Shown piece after piece: positions 36,681-39,857 of a stretch of 39,857 nt of DNA. This DNA comes from an uncultured Micrococcales bacterium (GTDB lineage: Bacteria; Actinomycetota; Actinomycetes; Actinomycetales; Microbacteriaceae): positions 1 to 39,857 of the forward strand of contig CALFOB010000146.1 in assembly GCA_937919125.1 (NCBI GenBank), written 5' to 3'. A model generated the notes under the pieces. It ran no database searches, was not told the DNA's origin, and was given only the letters and a program-made list of their open reading frames with translations. The translations under genes were made by a program, and so were the position numbers. Position 1 is the stretch's first letter. Each line of letters opens with the position of its first letter.

Positions 36681-38425
36681 TGGCAGTTATTATTCAGATT
36701 CGTCGCGGTGTTGCGTCTGCTTGGACTTCAGCTAACCCTGTTCTTGCGCAAGGTGAGATGGGTGTTGAAACTGACACGCTCAAAGTAAAGATTGGTAACG
36801 GCACTAGCAACTGGGTTTCTTTGCCTTACTTCACTCAAGGTGTTGCAGGTTTGTCTGCGTACCAGATCGCGGTTGCTAACGGCTTTGTTGGTACTGAGGC
36901 TGCTTGGGTTGCGTCACTTGAGGGCGATGTTGGCCCACAGGGTCCGCAAGGTATTCAGGGTCCAACTGGTGCAACTGGTGCTACCGGTGCCACTGGTGCT
37001 ACTGGTCCGCAGGGCTTGCAAGGTATTCAGGGTGAGATTGGCCCACAGGGTATTCAAGGTATTCAGGGTGTCAAGGGTGACACTGGTGATACTGGTCCGC
37101 AGGGTATTCAAGGTATTCAGGGTATCCAAGGTATTCAGGGCGAAACTGGCCCTACTGGCCCACAGGGTATCCAAGGTGTTCAGGGGCCTATTGGTGCTGC
37201 AGCAACCATTGAAGGTTCCGTACCTACCGTAGGTGACTTGCCAACAACTGGCGTTACTTCAGGTGACGGTTACATTGTTCAAGCTGACGGCGACCTTTAC
37301 ATTTGGAATGGCAGCACTTGGACTAGCGTCGGTCAGATTGTTGGACCAGAAGGTCCGCAAGGTTTGACTGGTGCTACTGGTGCTACTGGCCCTACTGGAC
37401 CTCAAGGCCCACAAGGTATTCAGGGCGACACTGGTCTGACTGGTCCCACTGGCGCTACTGGCCCTCAAGGCCCGCAGGGTATTCAGGGTATTCAGGGCGA
37501 TGTCGGCCCTACTGGCCCACAAGGACCCCAAGGCTTACAGGGCGACACCGGCTTGACTGGTGCCACTGGTGCTACTGGCCCACAAGGCCCGCAAGGTATT
37601 CAGGGCAACACTGGACCTGCCGGTCCAACTGGCCCTACTGGTGCTACTGGTGCAACAGGTGCTACTGGTCCGGGCGTAGCAGCGGGCGGCACTGCTGGGC
37701 AGATCCTTGCCAAGGTTGATGGCGCAGACTACAACACAACTTGGATTGACAACTACACCGGGCAGGTCAAGCATCTTGTAAAGAATAACTCTGGGGCTAC
37801 CATGCCTAAGGGTTCGGTTGTTTACATTTCGTCTTCTGACGGAACAAACATGAACGTTTCGCTTTCGGACGCAGACACTGAGCCTACATCTTCGAAGACT
37901 ATAGGTATTCTTGAGTCTGAGTTGGTTACTGGCGGCATCGGCTATGTAATCACTGAAGGTCTACTTGCAGGTTTGAACACTAGCACCGCTACTGCTGGTC
38001 AGTCGATTTGGCTATCTTCAACTGCTGGTCAGTTTGTGTATGGCGCACCACCTGCAAAACCTGCACACTCGGTTTACCTAGGTGTTGTCACCCGCGTGCA
38101 AAGCATCAACGGTGAAATCTTCGTCAAGGTTCAAAACGGTTACGAACTTGAAGAGCTCCACAACGTTTTGATTGATGGGTCACTTGCCAACAAACAAGTT
38201 CTACAGTACGACTCTGCGACTTCTTTGTGGAAAAACGCAACTATCTCTGCAGGTGTTAGCGTTTCGGAAACTCCGCCGTCTTCGCCAAGCAACGGCGACC
38301 AGTGGTTCAACTCTGCAACTGGTAGGTCTTATGTTTACTTTGACTCGTTCTGGATTGAAACTGGCGTTGCAGGTGGAGCAGCAGTTACAGATCCTTTGCA
38401 CCCTATGTTGTTGGCTTTCAGTTAG
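36680..38425 (+). CDS. Tail fibre with collagen-like repeats
   Basis: A 581-aa protein. Residues 1-55 form an Mtd/hyaluronidase-type fibre start (VIIQIRRGVASAWTSANPVL, then GEMGVETDTLKVKIGNGTSNW). Two collagen-like blocks of Gly-X-Y triplets (GPQGIQGIQG, GATGATGATG) lie at about 82-170 and 221-330, split by a small beta insert (SGDGYIVQADGDLYIWNGSTW). The C-terminal 250 residues are beta-rich and probably trimerise or bind the receptor. The repetitive DNA invites recombination and length change. Confidence 0.8.
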   Translation: MAVIIQIRRGVASAWTSANPVLAQGEMGVETDTLKVKIGNGTSNWVSLPYFTQGVAGLSAYQIAVANGFVGTEAAWVASLEGDVGPQGPQGIQGPTGATGATGATGATGPQGLQGIQGEIGPQGIQGIQGVKGDTGDTGPQGIQGIQGIQGIQGETGPTGPQGIQGVQGPIGAAATIEGSVPTVGDLPTTGVTSGDGYIVQADGDLYIWNGSTWTSVGQIVGPEGPQGLTGATGATGPTGPQGPQGIQGDTGLTGPTGATGPQGPQGIQGIQGDVGPTGPQGPQGLQGDTGLTGATGATGPQGPQGIQGNTGPAGPTGPTGATGATGATGPGVAAGGTAGQILAKVDGADYNTTWIDNYTGQVKHLVKNNSGATMPKGSVVYISSSDGTNMNVSLSDADTEPTSSKTIGILESELVTGGIGYVITEGLLAGLNTSTATAGQSIWLSSTAGQFVYGAPPAKPAHSVYLGVVTRVQSINGEIFVKVQNGYELEELHNVLIDGSLANKQVLQYDSATSLWKNATISAGVSVSETPPSSPSNGDQWFNSATGRSYVYFDSFWIETGVAGGAAVTDPLHPMLLAFS

Positions 38426-38434
38426 GATTAGATT

Positions 38435-38767
38435 ATGGCATTCGAATACAAAATCTTAGGACAGTCTGCGCCTGCTGCGACGACTGCAACTAACGTTTAC
38501 ACTGTGCCTGCTGCACGTAGCGCAGTTATCAGCACCATCGTTGTATGCAACCGTGTTGCTACTGCTGCGACTTATCGTATTGCTTTGCGACCTGCAGGTG
38601 CCACTTTGGCTAACTTGCACTATATCGCTTATGACGTGACTGTTGGTGCAGGTGACTCGACCACTATCTCTTTGGGCTTGACGCTTGCAACTACTGATGT
38701 GATTACTATTTACGCTTCGACTGCTAACTTGTCGTTTACGGTTACTGGTTCAGAAATCAGTGCATAA
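38435..38767 (+). CDS. Fibre-operon beta-rich protein
   Basis: A 110-aa beta-rich protein (YTVPAARSAVISTIVVCNRV, TYRIALRPAGATLANLHY, SLGLTLATTDVITIYASTAN) typical of small phage head-decoration or tail-associated proteins. AGGA lies 7 nt upstream, and it overlaps the next gene by 1 bp. No definite family. Confidence 0.6.
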   Translation: MAFEYKILGQSAPAATTATNVYTVPAARSAVISTIVVCNRVATAATYRIALRPAGATLANLHYIAYDVTVGAGDSTTISLGLTLATTDVITIYASTANLSFTVTGSEISA

Positions 38768-39354
38768 TGGCGGTAGGGTCACTCAAACGCTCTAGCATCG
38801 CAGCGTACACAAAGTATGACAGCATGTTGGCTGGCAATGCTTTCACGCCTACAACGTTTGATTATGAGCATTTGGGTACGACCGTGTTGTCATCTTCACA
38901 AGCGTCAGTGACGTTCACTTTGCCAAGCAATGCCGCTACTGAGTATAAGCATTTGCAGCTGCGAATTGCCGCTGTGCCAACGGCAGACACACTAATGCAA
39001 ATTAGGTTCAACGGAGACACAGCTGCGAACTATTCGTACCACGGCCTGCAGGGGTACGGTACAGGGATTGATAGCTTTAGCGGAGTATCTCAGACTGCAG
39101 GCTGGTTGGGCTATAGCCCAGTTGGAAGCACTTTTCCTTCTGTAGCCATACTGGATTTGCTCGATCCGTTTAACGATACAAAATACAAAACGACTAGATC
39201 TTTGTATGGCTCAACACAGTCTGGCGGAAATCGTATTATGCTCATGTCTTCGTCTTGGCGCAGTACAGCAACAGTCACTAGCGTAACTATATTGACAAAT
39301 ACGGGCAACTACCTGACCGGCTCGCGCTTTTCGATCTATGGTGTGAAAGGATAG
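38767..39354 (+). CDS. Fibre-operon beta-sandwich protein, paralogue 1
   Basis: A 195-aa protein. It shares its layout with the next gene: LSSSQASVTFTLPSNAATEY then KHLQLRIAAVPT here; LTSAQATVVFAGIPSNGF then RDLRLVVSAATA there. Both end alike (SRFSIYGVKG and STFNLFGVIG). Tandem duplication of a carbohydrate-binding or spike domain is likely. Confidence 0.6.
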   Translation: MAVGSLKRSSIAAYTKYDSMLAGNAFTPTTFDYEHLGTTVLSSSQASVTFTLPSNAATEYKHLQLRIAAVPTADTLMQIRFNGDTAANYSYHGLQGYGTGIDSFSGVSQTAGWLGYSPVGSTFPSVAILDLLDPFNDTKYKTTRSLYGSTQSGGNRIMLMSSSWRSTATVTSVTILTNTGNYLTGSRFSIYGVKG

Positions 39355-39356
39355 CC

Positions 39357-39851
39357 ATGCCTAACGCACTAGTACCTTTAGCCTCTTTCACCCTTACGTC
39401 TGCACAAGCGACAGTGGTCTTTGCTGGCATCCCGAGCAATGGGTTTAGGGACTTGCGCTTGGTCGTTAGTGCTGCAACGGCAACTGAAGGTAACTTTTTT
39501 GTTCGCGTCAATAGCGACTCTGGGAACAACTATGCCTACGTCAACATGCGAGGCTCGGGCGGTGGAGCCCAGTCATCCTCTGCCGGCTCAGCAAGCGGTT
39601 TTATCACAAACTTTACAACGGGCCAGACCGCTGGAGAAGTGGGAACAAATGTTTATGATTTTTTTGACTATGCACAAACCGACAAACAGAAATCGGTCCT
39701 AGTTAGAAATAACCACACGGGCGAAGTTGGTGCGCTTGCTGGCAGATGGGCTAATACCTCAGCGATTATTTCAGTCACCATTTACGGCAACACCCCCTCC
39801 GGCAACTTCTCTGCTGGCAGCACATTTAATTTGTTTGGAGTTATCGGATGA
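39357..39851 (+). CDS. Fibre-operon beta-sandwich protein, paralogue 2
   Basis: A 164-aa protein with AGGA 5 nt before the ATG. It resembles the preceding protein along its length (DLRLVVSAATATEGNFFVRV, NNYAYVNMRGSGGG, STFNLFGVIG) but is shorter. Together they look like a duplicated receptor-binding or spike module. It overlaps the start of the metallophosphoesterase gene as ATGA. Confidence 0.6.
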   Translation: MPNALVPLASFTLTSAQATVVFAGIPSNGFRDLRLVVSAATATEGNFFVRVNSDSGNNYAYVNMRGSGGGAQSSSAGSASGFITNFTTGQTAGEVGTNVYDFFDYAQTDKQKSVLVRNNHTGEVGALAGRWANTSAIISVTIYGNTPSGNFSAGSTFNLFGVIG

Positions 39852-39857
39852 CGCAAA
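39848..39857 (+). CDS. Start of the metallophosphoesterase gene (continues at base 1)
   Basis: ATG 39848 overlaps the stop of the previous gene (ATGA) and has GGAG 7 nt upstream. The three whole codons and the one extra base join bases 1-2 in the exact frame of the gene at 1-1001. Confidence 0.85.

Noticed and set aside
36930..37680. Repetitive DNA resembling a CRISPR or satellite array
   Set aside because: The repeats keep a Gly-X-Y reading frame within the collagen-like fibre gene, with no spacer structure.
1..39857. tRNA genes
   Set aside because: No cloverleaf-like segments with a TTCGA-type T-loop were noticed in the gaps between genes; not exhaustively searchable by eye.

Overview
The window looks like one complete, circularly closed genome of a short-tailed (podovirus-like) phage of an actinobacterium. 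Circularity can be read directly. The last bases hold an ATG at 39848 with a Shine-Dalgarno (SD) sequence, and this start continues in frame across the end into base 1, into a metallophosphoesterase gene that would otherwise have no proper start. Several features point to a freshwater Microbacteriaceae-type host, but only weakly: mid-range base composition, a mix of SD-led and apparently leaderless genes, an M23 endolysin followed by a holin-like gene, and a perfect actinobacterial/Firmicutes-type parS site. No tRNA, CRISPR, integrase, transposase or DNA polymerase gene was found.

Layout. (1) 39848-1001 (+): metallophosphoesterase at the end of the fibre operon. (2) 988-12939 (-): a long early/replication operon with an HNH endonuclease, a primase-SF3 helicase, an SSB-like protein, a RecB/Cas4-like nuclease, a SNF2-type helicase, DNA-binding proteins, and an unusual number of tiny Cys-rich (zinc-type) proteins, six of them between 32 and 63 aa. 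(3) 12940-14047: control region with a duplicated promoter/palindrome module, tandem repeats, 16-bp direct repeats and a one-gene unit (13353-13760). (4) 14048-18317 (+): tandem-HTH repressor, DUF3310 protein, terminase small subunit, a short fibre-like protein, a lysis cassette and small genes; an antisense HNH gene sits inside. (5) 36390-18345 (-): late operon with nuclease, TerL, portal, scaffold, capsid, adaptor, tail nozzle, internal/ejection proteins and a 1919-aa giant. (6) 36426-39851 (+): tail-fibre operon with a collagen-like fibre and small beta-rich proteins.

How it fits together. The repressor at 14048 and the palindromes upstream of 12939 and 13760 look like a regulatory circuit. 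The primase-helicase, SSB-like protein and nucleases would replicate the genome with a host polymerase. TerS and TerL package it, although they are encoded about 19 kb apart on opposite strands. The capsid gene is set apart by terminators on both sides.

The most striking signal is an exact 16-bp bacterial centromere site (parS, TGTTTCACGTGAAACA) at 30693-30708. It lies upstream of the capsid gene and overlaps the likely -35 region of its promoter, yet no parA or parB gene is present. With a repressor but no integrase, this raises the possibility that the phage recruits host ParB, either to partition an extrachromosomal prophage or to control capsid transcription.
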